DNA of 64,000 bases from JBIYSM02 sp044759095 (GCF_044759095.2 NZ_JBIYSM020000014.1:1-64000), one strand, 5' to 3'; positions 17,041-26,608 are shown, counted from the first letter of the stretch. Notes: generated from the sequence alone by a model not told the origin. A program made the numbers and translations.

Positions 17041-17155
17041 TAGGAAATTTTATAAATGGACATCCAATACAGTCACTAAGAAAGTGACAGTCACTAAGAA
17101 AGTGTTCGGGGCCCCAGCCGACACCAGCGTTGCTAAAGTCGGCTGGGTTTTCTTA
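17041..17155 (+). repeat. Dispersed hairpin repeat, complete copy with changed stem
   Basis: Left end TAGGAAATTTTATAAATGGA and right end GGGTTTTCTTA, with CATCCAATACAG inside. The 18-base unit ACAGTCACTAAGAAAGTG is duplicated exactly (17069-17086, 17087-17104). Arms are CCCAGCCGAC / GTCGGCTGGG, fully paired but differing at several positions from the CCCGCCCGGC form elsewhere, so pairing was kept while sequence changed. It ends two bases before the stop of the minus-strand gene. Confidence 0.9.
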
Positions 17156-17156
17156 G

Positions 17157-17528
17157 TTAGACCATGCCTCCGCACGAGCGGATCATCTCGGTCGCTTCGT
17201 CGCCCCGATCTTCTGGAACAACGGCAGTCAGCAGCACGTTGGAGTTCAGATTGTCATCATCACGGTCAGCCATCCCGCTCGCATTCGGGCTGGCTGCCGC
17301 AAGTATACTGGCGTCACGGCCGCTGGGAAAATCACCGGCTGCGGTTAATTTCGCCAGGCTGGAAAATTCCCCTGTAATCGGATTGGTAATATTATCCAGA
17401 CCATCGCCGGGAAACTGGCCAACCGTGTCAACTTGAACGGTGTCGAAACCTGCGTTGCGCAGTTGCTCAGCAGCTTTATTCGCCTCGTCCATTGTTTGGA
17501 AACCCGCCAAGATGTTGCGCTCCTTCAA
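17157..17528 (-). CDS. Small stress-type protein (general stress 17M-like)
   Basis: A 123-residue protein starting at TTG 17528 with GAGGAGG upstream. It opens 'ILAGFQTMDEANKAAEQLRNAGFDTVQVD', the pattern of the heat-induced stress YflT/GSP17M domain (a ferredoxin-like fold that sorts residues A-(x)-A-(x)-L...G), and ends 'VLLTAVVPEDRGDEATEMIRSCGG'. The middle carries a loop rich in Asp, Asn and Ser. Function unknown; related proteins belong to the general stress response. The dispersed repeat just after its stop reads as a terminator only on the opposite strand. Confidence 0.7.
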   Translation of the reverse strand: MKERNILAGFQTMDEANKAAEQLRNAGFDTVQVDTVGQFPGDGLDNITNPITGEFSSLAKLTAAGDFPSGRDASILAAASPNASGMADRDDDNLNSNVLLTAVVPEDRGDEATEMIRSCGGMV

Positions 17529-17791
17529 CAGAGGCCCTCCTCATGAACATAAATATGGTAATTTCGTGTATATATTATGACACTTGGCATTCAATCTTAT
17601 TCGACAGGATTTTACACTTGATGTTGTCGCTTATTATGTGGTAAAGTCGACATAGTTGGTTTCTTTAGGCAATTTGGCAGATAATTGGAAATAGGTACAG
17701 AGGGCTATTCGCACTACTCAATATTTTTGAAATATTCTAGAAGTACTGAAAAAATAGGAATGTTGGTACTTTTTTTCAGGAGGGACTAGAG

Positions 17792-19282
17792 ATGCAATGG
17801 GCCGAGTGGAAGGACTGGTTGCGCAAGCGAACGGAACATCTCGTTCGCAACGCCGACCAGCGAGTAAAGCGAGTGGCAGAGTATGCAGCTACATACTTTC
17901 AAAACCATAAGAAGCAAACCTTATCCATCGCGGCGGGATTGCTTTTGACAGCGTCAGTTGGGGCGGGAGCCCAGTATTACTATACAAGCAACATCGTAAC
18001 CGTTTATCACGTCATGGTGAACGGAAAAGAAATCGGGGTTGTCAGCAGCCCTGATGTGATTCACAACTGGACCAAGGCAAAGCTGGAAGAAGAAAAAGCG
18101 AAGAACGGATTGACGCTCACGCTGTCTGATTATATCTCCTTTACCGAAGAGAAGGTATATAAGGGCAGGTACGACAACATGGCCGCCATCAAGGCTCTTG
18201 GAGACATCGCCAACATCAAGGTGGAAGCGGTGAAACTGGTGGTGAACGGCGAGGTCGTGGGATATGCCGCTGACCAGGAAACAGCCGAAGAAGTGTTGGC
18301 GCGTGTAAAGCAGAAGTACGCAGGTGTTCCGGCAGATGCCATGAAGAAGTCGTCCATGGCGGCAGCCTCCACAGCGAGCGCGTCGCCCGTAAAACAGGTA
18401 AAATTCAAAGAAGACATCAAGCTGGAGACAGGCACTGTTACGGCTGCCCAGGTACTGCCGGTGGACAAGCTTGAGGAACTGCTCTCCAAAGGTACGTTTA
18501 AACAGGTCGTTCACACGGTTGTAGAAGGCGACTGCGTCGGATGTATCGCTCAAAAATACGGCATTACGTCAAAAGACATCTACGCCAACAATCCGGGCAT
18601 AACAGAAGATACCGTGTTGCAGCTGGGACAGCAGATTAATGTTACGGCCGTTCGACCGTTGGTAACCGTGCAAGTGGTGGAAGAGGCTACACAGGAAGAG
18701 ACGATCCCCTATTCAACACAAGTGCGCAACAACGAACAACTGCCGAAAGGTGAAAGTAAAATCGTTCAGGATGGGCGCGAAGGCAGCAAGATTGTCCGTT
18801 ATCAGGTGATTAAAGAAAATGGACAGGTTGTTGAACGAAAGGTATTAAGCCAAAAGATCGTGATGCAGCCGATCACGAAGATCGTGGAGCGAGGCACCAA
18901 AGTGATTCCTTCACGCGGGACAGGCCGTTTCTCCTGGCCGGCGAGAGGTTATATCAGCAGCGGCTTCGGCATGCGCTGGGGAAAACTGCACAAGGGAATT
19001 GACATTGCCGGATCGGGTCCGATTCGTGCAGTGGACAACGGTCGAGTCGTTTCTGCCGGATGGGACGGAGATTACGGAAAAGCAGTTGTCATCGACCACG
19101 GCAACGGCATTCGAACTCTTTACGGCCATTTGCGTTCCATCAGTGTGAGCGTGGGCGATGTCGTCAGCAAAGGGAAAACGATCGGCATCATGGGATCCAC
19201 TGGTGACTCTACAGGGGTCCACCTGCATTTTGAAGTTCATCAGAATGGACGAGTTCAAAACCCGCTTCGTTTCCTGCGTTAA
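17792..19282 (+). CDS. LysM-G5-M23 peptidoglycan endopeptidase
   Basis: A 496-residue wall hydrolase. An N-terminal cytoplasmic stretch and one membrane span (about residues 48-68) precede a SpoIID/YabE-like region, a LysM domain (about 232-285, 'YGITSKDIYANNPGITEDTVL'), a G5 domain (about 290-375, 'VQVVEEATQEETIPYSTQ') and a C-terminal M23 domain with the zinc ligands in 'HKGIDIAG' and 'HLHFEVHQNG'. The LysM contains a Cys pair (DCVGC), which is unusual. It lies directly upstream of walR, so WalR control is plausible, though no operator was identified. AGGAGGGAC precedes the ATG. Confidence 0.92.
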   Translation: MQWAEWKDWLRKRTEHLVRNADQRVKRVAEYAATYFQNHKKQTLSIAAGLLLTASVGAGAQYYYTSNIVTVYHVMVNGKEIGVVSSPDVIHNWTKAKLEEEKAKNGLTLTLSDYISFTEEKVYKGRYDNMAAIKALGDIANIKVEAVKLVVNGEVVGYAADQETAEEVLARVKQKYAGVPADAMKKSSMAAASTASASPVKQVKFKEDIKLETGTVTAAQVLPVDKLEELLSKGTFKQVVHTVVEGDCVGCIAQKYGITSKDIYANNPGITEDTVLQLGQQINVTAVRPLVTVQVVEEATQEETIPYSTQVRNNEQLPKGESKIVQDGREGSKIVRYQVIKENGQVVERKVLSQKIVMQPITKIVERGTKVIPSRGTGRFSWPARGYISSGFGMRWGKLHKGIDIAGSGPIRAVDNGRVVSAGWDGDYGKAVVIDHGNGIRTLYGHLRSISVSVGDVVSKGKTIGIMGSTGDSTGVHLHFEVHQNGRVQNPLRFLR

Positions 19283-19294
19283 GTTTTTTGCGTA

Positions 19295-19334
19295 AAAAAG
19301 GCTTCCCTTCTTTCGGAAGGGTGGCCTTTTCCTG
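19295..19334 (+). terminator. Terminator after the M23 gene
   Basis: AAAAGGC tt CCCTTC tttc GGAAGGG tg GCCTTTTCC: two stacked stems with a T-run. Confidence 0.92.
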
Positions 19335-19418
19335 TACTAACAGATATTACAGTCTCCTGCGTGGAGGAAATGCGGTGCTGCAAGTGGAATCCATTACACG
19401 AAAGAAGGGGTGAGCGTA

Positions 19419-20123
19419 ATGGCAAAACTCCTGGTCGTAGACGACGAGAGACCGATTGCCGATATATTAAAATTTACGTTTGAAAAGGAAGGGTATCAGG
19501 TCGTGTGCGCTTACGACGGTGAAGAGGCTTTGCTGCTTGTGCAAAGCGAGAAACCTGATCTGATTTTATTGGACGTTATGCTGCCCGGACGGGACGGAAT
19601 GGACGTGTGCCGGGTCGTACGGCAAAGCTGCGACGTTCCGATTATTATGTTGACCGCAAAGGATTCCGAGCTGGATAAGGTACTGGGATTGGAACTGGGA
19701 GCGGATGATTACGTGACCAAGCCGTTTAGTGCAAGAGAGCTGATCGCCCGCGTCAAGGCGCACCTGCGCCGGCAAAAACCGAAATTGGAAGAGCAGGATT
19801 CCAATCAGCTGAGGGTTCACGAGCTGGAAATCGATCTGAATTCCTACACTGTGTCCAAGGCTGGAGAGTATTTGGATTTGACTCATCGCGAATTTGAACT
19901 GCTCGTCTATCTGGCCCGTCATCAGGGACAGGTGTTGACGAGGGAGCATCTGCTGCAGGCCGTATGGGGCTTTGACTACTTCGGTGACGTGCGTACTGTA
20001 GATGTTACCATTCGCCGCCTGCGTGAAAAAATCGAGGATGATCCCAGTCAGCCGAAATATATCATCACACGGCGCGGCTTGGGATACACCTTGCGAAACC
20101 CTGCCCTCGGAGGAAATCCGTAA
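19419..20123 (+). CDS. walR: Response regulator WalR
   Basis: A 234-residue OmpR-type regulator of cell-wall turnover genes, essential in most Firmicutes. Receiver domain with acidic pocket 'VVDDE', phospho-acceptor near Asp52 ('LLDVMLPGRDG') and 'KPFSARELIARVKAHLRRQ', then a winged helix ending 'DVTIRRLREKIEDDPSQPKYIITRRGLGY'. ATG 19419 was chosen: AAGAAGGGG lies eight bases upstream and the protein then begins MAKLLVVDDERP. Its stop overlaps the walK start (TAATG). Confidence 0.98.
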   Translation: MAKLLVVDDERPIADILKFTFEKEGYQVVCAYDGEEALLLVQSEKPDLILLDVMLPGRDGMDVCRVVRQSCDVPIIMLTAKDSELDKVLGLELGADDYVTKPFSARELIARVKAHLRRQKPKLEEQDSNQLRVHELEIDLNSYTVSKAGEYLDLTHREFELLVYLARHQGQVLTREHLLQAVWGFDYFGDVRTVDVTIRRLREKIEDDPSQPKYIITRRGLGYTLRNPALGGNP

Positions 20124-21955
20124 TGCTGCGGACCCGGCTGTTTAAAACAGTTCAGTGGAAGCTGGTTGTTATTTACATGCTGCTCATTCTCCTGGCCATG
20201 CAGTTTATCGGCGCGTATTTTGCCAGAGAGGTAGAGCGTTACTATTCCACCAACTTTTCAGAGTCGCTGAATACACAGGCTTCCCTATTGGCCACACTGC
20301 TGGAGCGGTATCTGCAGCCTCGCAATGACAAGGAGCAAAGCTCCGACGATGTGCGGACCAGCATCGACAACCTGATTACCAATCTGGTGAAACCGAACGG
20401 CGCTACCGTGCAGGTAATCGACCAAAACGGCAATGTGATCAGCACCACGGAGAACGACAGAAGCATCATCGGCCAGCGCACCTCGCAAAAAGAGGTGACC
20501 ATCGCGCTCTTGGGGACGCGCAGCGAATCGCTGCGGATCGACCCGCGAACGGGCGAACGAGTCAAGGTGCTGGTCGTCCCGGTGAAGGGAGACAACATCG
20601 TTTTCGGTGCCGTGTACATGGTTGCCTCGATGGAAAACATGTTCACGACGATTCGCAAGATTACCGGCATTTTGGCGACAGGCACGATGATAGCCCTGTT
20701 GATAACAGCCGGACTCGGTGTCGTTTTGGCGCGGACGATTACGACGCCGGTTAAAGAGATGACCCGGCAGGCAAGAGCGGTGGCGGACGGGGATTTTAAC
20801 CGTATTGTAAGTGTGTACAGCGGAGATGAGATCGGCCAGCTAGGCATGGCATTTAACCATATGACCCGGAGACTGCAGGAAGCCATTTTGCAGCAGGAGG
20901 AAGAACGGGAAAAGCTGGCCGGAATCCTGAGCAACATGTCGGATGGCGTGATTGCTGCGAAACGGGACGGCCAAATCATCTTGCTGAACCGGTCGGCAGA
21001 AGAGATGCTCCAGGTGAAAATGATGGACGTGATCTCCGAGGGCAAAACCCTCTATGACCTGCTGCGGCTGCCGCCCGAAGACGAAATGCCACTGTTTGCT
21101 CAGACGGAACCGTTGATCATCGAGATGATGCTGGCCAACCGGGAAGAGGTAATGCTGCGTGTTACGTTCACACCGCTGCAACAGGACAGCGGAAAAAAAG
21201 GGGGCATCATCGCCGTGCTCCAGGACGTAACGGAGCAGGAGCGCCTGGAGCAGCAGCGTCGTGAATTCGTCGCGAATGTCTCACATGAACTGCGTACGCC
21301 GTTGACGACAATCAAGAGCTATGTGGAGGCCTTGCTTGATGGGGCCGTGAACGACCCGGACATCTCCAACCGATTTTTGCGGGTCACCATGTCGGAGACT
21401 GAGCGGATGATTCGGTTGGTGAACGACCTGCTGAAGCTCTCTCGTTTTGATTCCCAGGGCATCCGCCTGAACTGCAAGGACGTTAACATCAATCAACTGC
21501 TCCGTTATGCTGCCGATCGCTTCTCCATGTTCAGCGAGCAGCAGGGCGTGCAGTTAAGCCTGGCTGTCACCGAACAGCTGCCCTCCGTCCACATTGATCC
21601 GGACGCCATTAATCAGGTGTTGGACAATTTGCTATCCAATGCAATCAAATATACACCCCAGGGGGGATCCGTCACCATGCAGGCGGCAGCCAATCTGCAT
21701 CAACAGCGGGTGTACATCACGATCAGCGACACGGGAATCGGTATCCCCAGCCGTGATTTGAAGCGAATATTTGAGCGCTTTTACCGGGTCGACAAGGCGC
21801 GTTCACGCGGACAGGGCGGAACCGGTTTGGGTCTGGCCATTGCCCGTGAGCTGGTTCAGGCGCATGGCGCTGACATTGAGATTGCCAGTGAGTGGAACGC
21901 GGGGACGACGGTTACCTTCTGGGTGCCTCTCGCCAAAGGAGGGAAATCCGGATGA
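20123..21955 (+). CDS. walK: Sensor histidine kinase WalK
   Basis: A 610-residue membrane kinase that phosphorylates WalR. Two transmembrane helices (about 10-32 and 180-205) enclose an extracytoplasmic Cache-like domain; then HAMP, PAS (about 265-370), HisKA with 'VANVSHELRTPLTTIKSY' (phospho-His near 388) and the ATPase with N box 'DNLLSNAIKYTP', 'DTGIGIP' and 'GTGLGLAI'. The start overlaps walR by one base and the end overlaps walH by four. Complete, family-typical length. Confidence 0.98.
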   Translation: MLRTRLFKTVQWKLVVIYMLLILLAMQFIGAYFAREVERYYSTNFSESLNTQASLLATLLERYLQPRNDKEQSSDDVRTSIDNLITNLVKPNGATVQVIDQNGNVISTTENDRSIIGQRTSQKEVTIALLGTRSESLRIDPRTGERVKVLVVPVKGDNIVFGAVYMVASMENMFTTIRKITGILATGTMIALLITAGLGVVLARTITTPVKEMTRQARAVADGDFNRIVSVYSGDEIGQLGMAFNHMTRRLQEAILQQEEEREKLAGILSNMSDGVIAAKRDGQIILLNRSAEEMLQVKMMDVISEGKTLYDLLRLPPEDEMPLFAQTEPLIIEMMLANREEVMLRVTFTPLQQDSGKKGGIIAVLQDVTEQERLEQQRREFVANVSHELRTPLTTIKSYVEALLDGAVNDPDISNRFLRVTMSETERMIRLVNDLLKLSRFDSQGIRLNCKDVNINQLLRYAADRFSMFSEQQGVQLSLAVTEQLPSVHIDPDAINQVLDNLLSNAIKYTPQGGSVTMQAAANLHQQRVYITISDTGIGIPSRDLKRIFERFYRVDKARSRGQGGTGLGLAIARELVQAHGADIEIASEWNAGTTVTFWVPLAKGGKSG

Positions 21956-23331
21956 GGCGGTGGAAGGAACGGGTCAAAACCGTACTGTTGTATCTGCTTG
22001 TTCTGACGAGTTTTTTCCTGACCGCCATGCTCTGGAACAACCAGCCCCCGTTCCAGCCGATTGAACCGGCCAAATATGTAAAGTCGAAGCCGGTGCAGAC
22101 CAAGCAGCTGGAAGAGCTCGTCACTCCCGAATCTGTGATCTTCCATTACGGCGAAGAGCGGCATACGCGAGCGTTTTCGACCGATGCCCACTACCGATTG
22201 ATCAAGGAAGAGATGGCGAAGTGGATTTTTTTTGAGTTCTATTACTACCCTTTGTCAGAAGAGAAGTGGGAGGAGCTGACGCGGGACAATCTTGGATTGG
22301 AAATCCAGTTTCGCTCGACCGTTCCCATGTCGATCCTGAACCAGCTGTTTACCTTCCGCGATGAAAAGTATGAACAGCTAAAAGGGATAGATCGCTTGTG
22401 GCTCTACTACGAGGAAAAAGAAGACCTCGTGTACGCGCTGTTTATCTCAACTGAGGATGAGCTAGTGATGAGGGCGCGGACCGCTATCAGTCCCAAGGAC
22501 CTTCGGGAGTCTTACCTGCGAGCGGCAAATCTGTTGCCCGAGCAGATTCTGAAAGTGGTAAAAAATCGGCAAACGCATCCCACCGTCGGTCAGGATAACC
22601 CGTTTTGGCACGTGTATTACCTGCCAAAAGACCGGCTGAAAATGCAGCAATTTCTTTACAATTACCTGCCGATTACGGATGAGGAGTTGATTGAGGCCTA
22701 TTTCCTCGATCGTACGTTGGTAAGGCAGATCGTTGAACGCGACAATACAACGATTTTTACCGACGGCAGCCGCTCCATTCAAAAGCGCCCGGATCATCAG
22801 GTCATCACATATACCGATCCTGCCTTTCACCAGGGAAACATGGACATCTCTGAAGAGGAGAAGCTAAAGGGAGCAGTCTCCTTTATTAACAAACATTTGG
22901 GCTGGACGGATGACTATCACTTCGAGACAATCAGGAAGAGCTATAATGACAAGGACTTGATTACCTTCCGTCAATACATCGGGGCGTATCCGCTGGTCAG
23001 TACGGACGGCTATCAAATTGATACGATTACCATGATATCAGAAGCGGGACAGGTTGTGACGATGACTCGTTCCCTGCTTGATTTGGACAAGTTTATCGAC
23101 CACAAGGAATGGGTGGTCATGTCCGGCCCTGAATTGTTTCAGACCATCCGCAACAACCAATTGGCGGATACCAGCCGGATCATTGACGCCTATCTTGCCT
23201 ATCAGACCAAGGTACACCAGGGCTATGTGGAACTGATCCCTGTCTGGGTTGTGGAGCTGTCCGATCGGACGAAGCTGTACGTCAACGCGCGATTACCTCA
23301 GGAAGGAGGAAAGCCAAATGGATTGGAGTAG
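21952..23331 (+). CDS. walH: WalK regulatory protein WalH (YycH)
   Basis: A 459-residue membrane-anchored protein that, with WalI, modulates WalK. One N-terminal membrane span ('VLLYLLVLTSFFLTAMLW', residues 10-27) is followed by a large external region typical of YycH. ATG 21952 overlaps the walK stop (ATGA) and follows AAAGGAGGG. Its 3' end overlaps walI by 14 bases. Confidence 0.95.
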   Translation: MRRWKERVKTVLLYLLVLTSFFLTAMLWNNQPPFQPIEPAKYVKSKPVQTKQLEELVTPESVIFHYGEERHTRAFSTDAHYRLIKEEMAKWIFFEFYYYPLSEEKWEELTRDNLGLEIQFRSTVPMSILNQLFTFRDEKYEQLKGIDRLWLYYEEKEDLVYALFISTEDELVMRARTAISPKDLRESYLRAANLLPEQILKVVKNRQTHPTVGQDNPFWHVYYLPKDRLKMQQFLYNYLPITDEELIEAYFLDRTLVRQIVERDNTTIFTDGSRSIQKRPDHQVITYTDPAFHQGNMDISEEEKLKGAVSFINKHLGWTDDYHFETIRKSYNDKDLITFRQYIGAYPLVSTDGYQIDTITMISEAGQVVTMTRSLLDLDKFIDHKEWVVMSGPELFQTIRNNQLADTSRIIDAYLAYQTKVHQGYVELIPVWVVELSDRTKLYVNARLPQEGGKPNGLE

Positions 23332-24094
23332 AGCCAAAACCGTTCTCATTTGGGCCTTTCTCCTGCTGGACGCTTTTCTCGGCTACCAGGTATACGCCTC
23401 ACGAATGGAACACTGGCAAAATACCGAAGCGGTACAGGGGGACAAGTGGGACATTGAGCTGTACCTGAAACAGCAAAATATCAAGCTGCAGGCGGACGTT
23501 CCGCAAGAGACGCCGGAAATGAAATATCTGAATGTCGAGTATTTGGGGTTAAACGCCCTTGCCGTGCAGAACGTGCCGGGCATCAAGGTAACAGTGGAGA
23601 ATACAGCACTTGTGGCCAGATTGGAGCCGCCGATGCCGGTTCGCGAACAGACCAACCCGGTGGAGATCCTGAGGCAGTTGAAACCGCGTTTGCTATACAG
23701 CGAACAGTACGTCCCGGACCTGTACTTTTCCAGCCGCAACCATGTGAGATATTTGCAGCTGCATGACAAACTGCCGCTATTTGTTGCGCCGCTGGAGGTC
23801 ACGATCGAGAACGGGGTTGTGCGCCAATACCGGCAGACGTACTTTCACATCCGCGGCCAGGGATCAGGCCGGCAGGTCATTTCCGCCTATTCGGCGCTAC
23901 GTTCCCTGGTGGAAAAGCAGATCCTCCATCCGGGAGAAAAAATAGAGAATGTGGCGTTAGGCTACTACGGCTATCACTATGACGCTGACATTCAGGTGTT
24001 GGCTCCGGTGTGGCGGGTCATCCACGAAGGAAAGCAGCATTTTGTCAATGCGTTTACCGGTGCGGTGGAGCGACCGATGGTACCGGAGAAATAA
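23318..24094 (+). CDS. walI: WalK regulatory protein WalI (YycI)
   Basis: A 258-residue protein with one N-terminal span ('VLIWAFLLLDAFLGYQVY') and an external domain of the YycI family. It partners WalH to tune WalK. The ATG at 23318 lies inside the walH 3' end, after GGAAGGAGG. A dispersed hairpin repeat starts immediately at its stop, so the element could weaken read-through into walJ. Confidence 0.95.
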   Translation: MDWSRAKTVLIWAFLLLDAFLGYQVYASRMEHWQNTEAVQGDKWDIELYLKQQNIKLQADVPQETPEMKYLNVEYLGLNALAVQNVPGIKVTVENTALVARLEPPMPVREQTNPVEILRQLKPRLLYSEQYVPDLYFSSRNHVRYLQLHDKLPLFVAPLEVTIENGVVRQYRQTYFHIRGQGSGRQVISAYSALRSLVEKQILHPGEKIENVALGYYGYHYDADIQVLAPVWRVIHEGKQHFVNAFTGAVERPMVPEK

Positions 24095-24167
24095 CAATAC
24101 AGCCCCTCGGAAAGGGTTCGGGGCCCCGCCCGGCGAAGCGTTAGCTCGTGCCGGGTGGGTTTTCTTA
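24094..24167 (+). repeat. Dispersed hairpin repeat inside the wal operon
   Basis: CAATACAG (24095-24102), small stem CCCT cgga AAGGG, palindrome GGGGCCCC, arms CCCGCCCGGC and GCCGGGTGGG, then TTTTCTTA. It fills the walI-walJ gap, where a terminator-like hairpin could lower walJ expression. Confidence 0.9.
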
Positions 24168-24195
24168 GAGGAGCAGTAGGAAGAAGGGGTAACCA

Positions 24196-24984
24196 TTGAG
24201 ATTTAGTGTGCTGGCGAGCGGGAGTACCGGAAACGCCATTTATGTAGGCACAGACCGGGCTTCCGTATTAATTGACGTGGGTATCACGGGCAAACAGGCA
24301 GAAGCGGCGCTGCAGGAGATCGGTGTAAAACCGGCGGACTTGACCGCGATTCTCGTGACTCACGAACACGTCGATCACATCAAGGGAATCGGCGTCATGG
24401 CGCGCCGCTACAACCTGCCCATCTACGCCAACGAAAAAACGTGGGCGGAACTGGAGGGACAAATCGGCACGCTTCGTGAAGAGCAGAAGCGATTGTTTGA
24501 AATCGGGGAGAAAAAGGAGCTGGAAGACCTCGGCATCGAGTCGTTCGGCATCTCCCATGATGCTGCCGAACCGATGGGCTTTTGCTTTTATCACGACAAG
24601 AAAAAACTGAGCGTCGCGACAGATCTGGGCTATGTAAGCAGCCGCATCGTAGAGACGATTCGCGGGGCAGACGCGTACATTTTTGAAGCCAACCACGACG
24701 TGGAAATGCTGCGCATGTCGCAATATCCGTGGAGCGTGAAGCGGCGAATCCTGAGCGATGTCGGCCATCTGTCCAACGAAGCGGCTGGCGAGGCGCTGAG
24801 TGACTTTTTGCAGGGACAAGCGGAACGTGTCTTTCTCGCTCATCTCAGCAAGGAGAACAACATGATGGAATTGGCCAGACTGACCGTGAAAAACATCCTC
24901 GAAGAAAAGGGATTAAAAGTAGGAGACGACGTCCATCTGCGGGAGACCTATCCGGACCGTCCGACGAAACTGGAGGAGCTGTAG
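24196..24984 (+). CDS. walJ: Metallo-beta-lactamase-fold exonuclease WalJ
   Basis: A 262-residue MBL-fold hydrolase (YycJ). It has the metal motif 'THEHVDHIKGIGVMARRY' near residues 55-72, 'ANHDVEMLR' near 174 and 'GHLSNEAAG' near 192. WalJ has 5'-exonuclease activity in mismatch repair in Bacillus. The start is TTG 24196 (AAGAAGGGG upstream), giving the family opening 'RFSVLASGSTGNAIYVG'. Fifth gene of the wal operon, separated from walI by a repeat. Confidence 0.95.
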   Translation: MRFSVLASGSTGNAIYVGTDRASVLIDVGITGKQAEAALQEIGVKPADLTAILVTHEHVDHIKGIGVMARRYNLPIYANEKTWAELEGQIGTLREEQKRLFEIGEKKELEDLGIESFGISHDAAEPMGFCFYHDKKKLSVATDLGYVSSRIVETIRGADAYIFEANHDVEMLRMSQYPWSVKRRILSDVGHLSNEAAGEALSDFLQGQAERVFLAHLSKENNMMELARLTVKNILEEKGLKVGDDVHLRETYPDRPTKLEEL

Positions 24985-25166
24985 GGGAAGTTTTTATCCA
25001 ACTCCTGTACTTTGTTGATCAGTTCGTCGCGTGAGAGCAGACCTTTTTCAATCAGCAGCTCGACAACCGCGTGGAGCACCAATGTATTGTGGTAATCGGT
25101 TTCCTGCAGGTCTGCCAGTTTGGCAATCAGGTTTACTTCCTGCATCGGGGAGGTACGAGGTTTCAT
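24948..25166 (-). CDS. Small antisense-oriented protein overlapping walJ
   Basis: A 72-residue protein on the minus strand, ATG 25166 with AAAGGG upstream. It reads 'MKPRTSPMQEVNLIAKLADLQ' and 'HNTLVLHAVVELLIEKGLLSRDELI', a helical protein with no family I can name, possibly of the short DNA-binding or regulator type. Its last 37 bases overlap the 3' end of walJ in the opposite direction. The frame remains open to 25277 but that part has no ribosome site. Confidence 0.65.
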   Translation of the reverse strand: MKPRTSPMQEVNLIAKLADLQETDYHNTLVLHAVVELLIEKGLLSRDELINKVQELDKNFPYSSSSFVGRSG

Positions 25167-25381
25167 TTCTATCAACCCTTTCTCGTAAAGGAAAGCTTTT
25201 ACTCTAGCATATCCGTCGACAGAGAGATTTATGCCGGCATCATTTCCTGCATTCCACAACCTTTCCATATTTCTCACGATACTTTGCCGAATCCGAATCG
25301 TATACTATAGATGTAATCATCGGGTATAGGTATAAGGGAATCCTGTTAAACCTAGGAAAGAGAGAAAGGAGAGCGTGTACG

Positions 25382-26608
25382 ATGGGGTATTATGACGATT
25401 TGGGCCAAGTAGAACGAAAAAAAAATCGGGAACCAGGCTTGGGCCGACTCATTATGACGTCGGTAACGTCAGCGGTTATTGGGGGAATGGTGGTTCTCCT
25501 GATGCTGCCGACTCTCTCCAAGTCCGGATATATATCGATGGTACAACCGAGCACAGCCAATGCGATGACCAACCCAAGCAGCAATATTTTTGCTCAACCG
25601 ATTTCGGTTAACGTCGATACCGCAACCGTTCGTGCAGTCGAGAAAGCGGACAAAGCGGTGGTAGGTGTCATCAACATCCAACGCGTGAACAACTGGTTTA
25701 ACCAGGAGTCCTCTTCGGTAGAGCGGGGAGAAGGCTCCGGGGTCGTCTTTGAGAAGAAAAACGGCAAGGCGCACATCATTACCAACTTTCACGTGATTGA
25801 AAATGCGCAGAAGGTGCAAGTCGTTCTGCCAAGCGGCGAAAAAGTGGAGGCAAAGGTTCTGGGCTATGATGCGCTGACGGACATGGCGGTACTGGAAATT
25901 GACGGTTCCAAGGTAACGGCTGTAGCAGAACTGGGAGATTCTGATGCATTGAAAGTAGGGGAGCCGGCGATTGCGATCGGTAACCCGCTCGGCTTGAAGT
26001 TCTCCCGTACGGTTACACAGGGGATTATCAGCGCGTTGGATCGTTCCATGCCGGTTGACGTAGATGAGAACGGCCAAACCGATTGGGAACTGGACGTCAT
26101 CCAAACCGACGCAGCCATCAACCCGGGGAACAGCGGCGGTGCCCTGGTAAATATCCATGGTCAGGTGATCGGGATCAACACCTTGAAAATTGCCCAGGAA
26201 GGCGTAGAGGGTCTTGGTTTTGCCATCCCGATCAACGACGTGAAGAAAATTGTCACGGAACTTATGCAGGATGGAAAGCTGAAACGTGCGTACATCGGTG
26301 TGCAGCCGTACGATCTGACCAACGTACCGCGCTACCACTGGAAGGAAACGCTGAACTTGCCGGATGAGGTAAAAGCAGGTGTGGTCGTGATGAATGAAGT
26401 CACCAAGTTCTCGCCTGCGGGCAAAGCCGGCCTGCGTCAATACGACGTCATCGTCAAGCTGGACGGACAGGAAATCACCAACGGCGCGCAGCTGCGCAAG
26501 TACCTGACGCTGAACAAGAAGCCGGGCGATTCCGTTGAGGTCACCTTCTATCGTGACGGCTTTAAAAAGAGCGTAACCGTGAAATTGGGAGAGCCAGTTG
26601 GGGAATAA
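25382..26608 (+). CDS. htrA: HtrA-type serine protease
   Basis: A 408-residue membrane-anchored S1C protease that degrades misfolded proteins outside the membrane. One N-terminal span (about 22-42), then the trypsin-like domain with His in 'IITNFHVIEN', Asp in 'DALTDMAVLEI' and Ser in 'NPGNSGGALVN', then one PDZ domain (about 300-400, 'GVVVMNEVTKFSPAGKAGL'). It follows walJ, matching Bacillus yycK/htrC at this position. ATG 25382 follows AAAGGAGAGC. Confidence 0.96.
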   Translation: MGYYDDLGQVERKKNREPGLGRLIMTSVTSAVIGGMVVLLMLPTLSKSGYISMVQPSTANAMTNPSSNIFAQPISVNVDTATVRAVEKADKAVVGVINIQRVNNWFNQESSSVERGEGSGVVFEKKNGKAHIITNFHVIENAQKVQVVLPSGEKVEAKVLGYDALTDMAVLEIDGSKVTAVAELGDSDALKVGEPAIAIGNPLGLKFSRTVTQGIISALDRSMPVDVDENGQTDWELDVIQTDAAINPGNSGGALVNIHGQVIGINTLKIAQEGVEGLGFAIPINDVKKIVTELMQDGKLKRAYIGVQPYDLTNVPRYHWKETLNLPDEVKAGVVVMNEVTKFSPAGKAGLRQYDVIVKLDGQEITNGAQLRKYLTLNKKPGDSVEVTFYRDGFKKSVTVKLGEPVGE

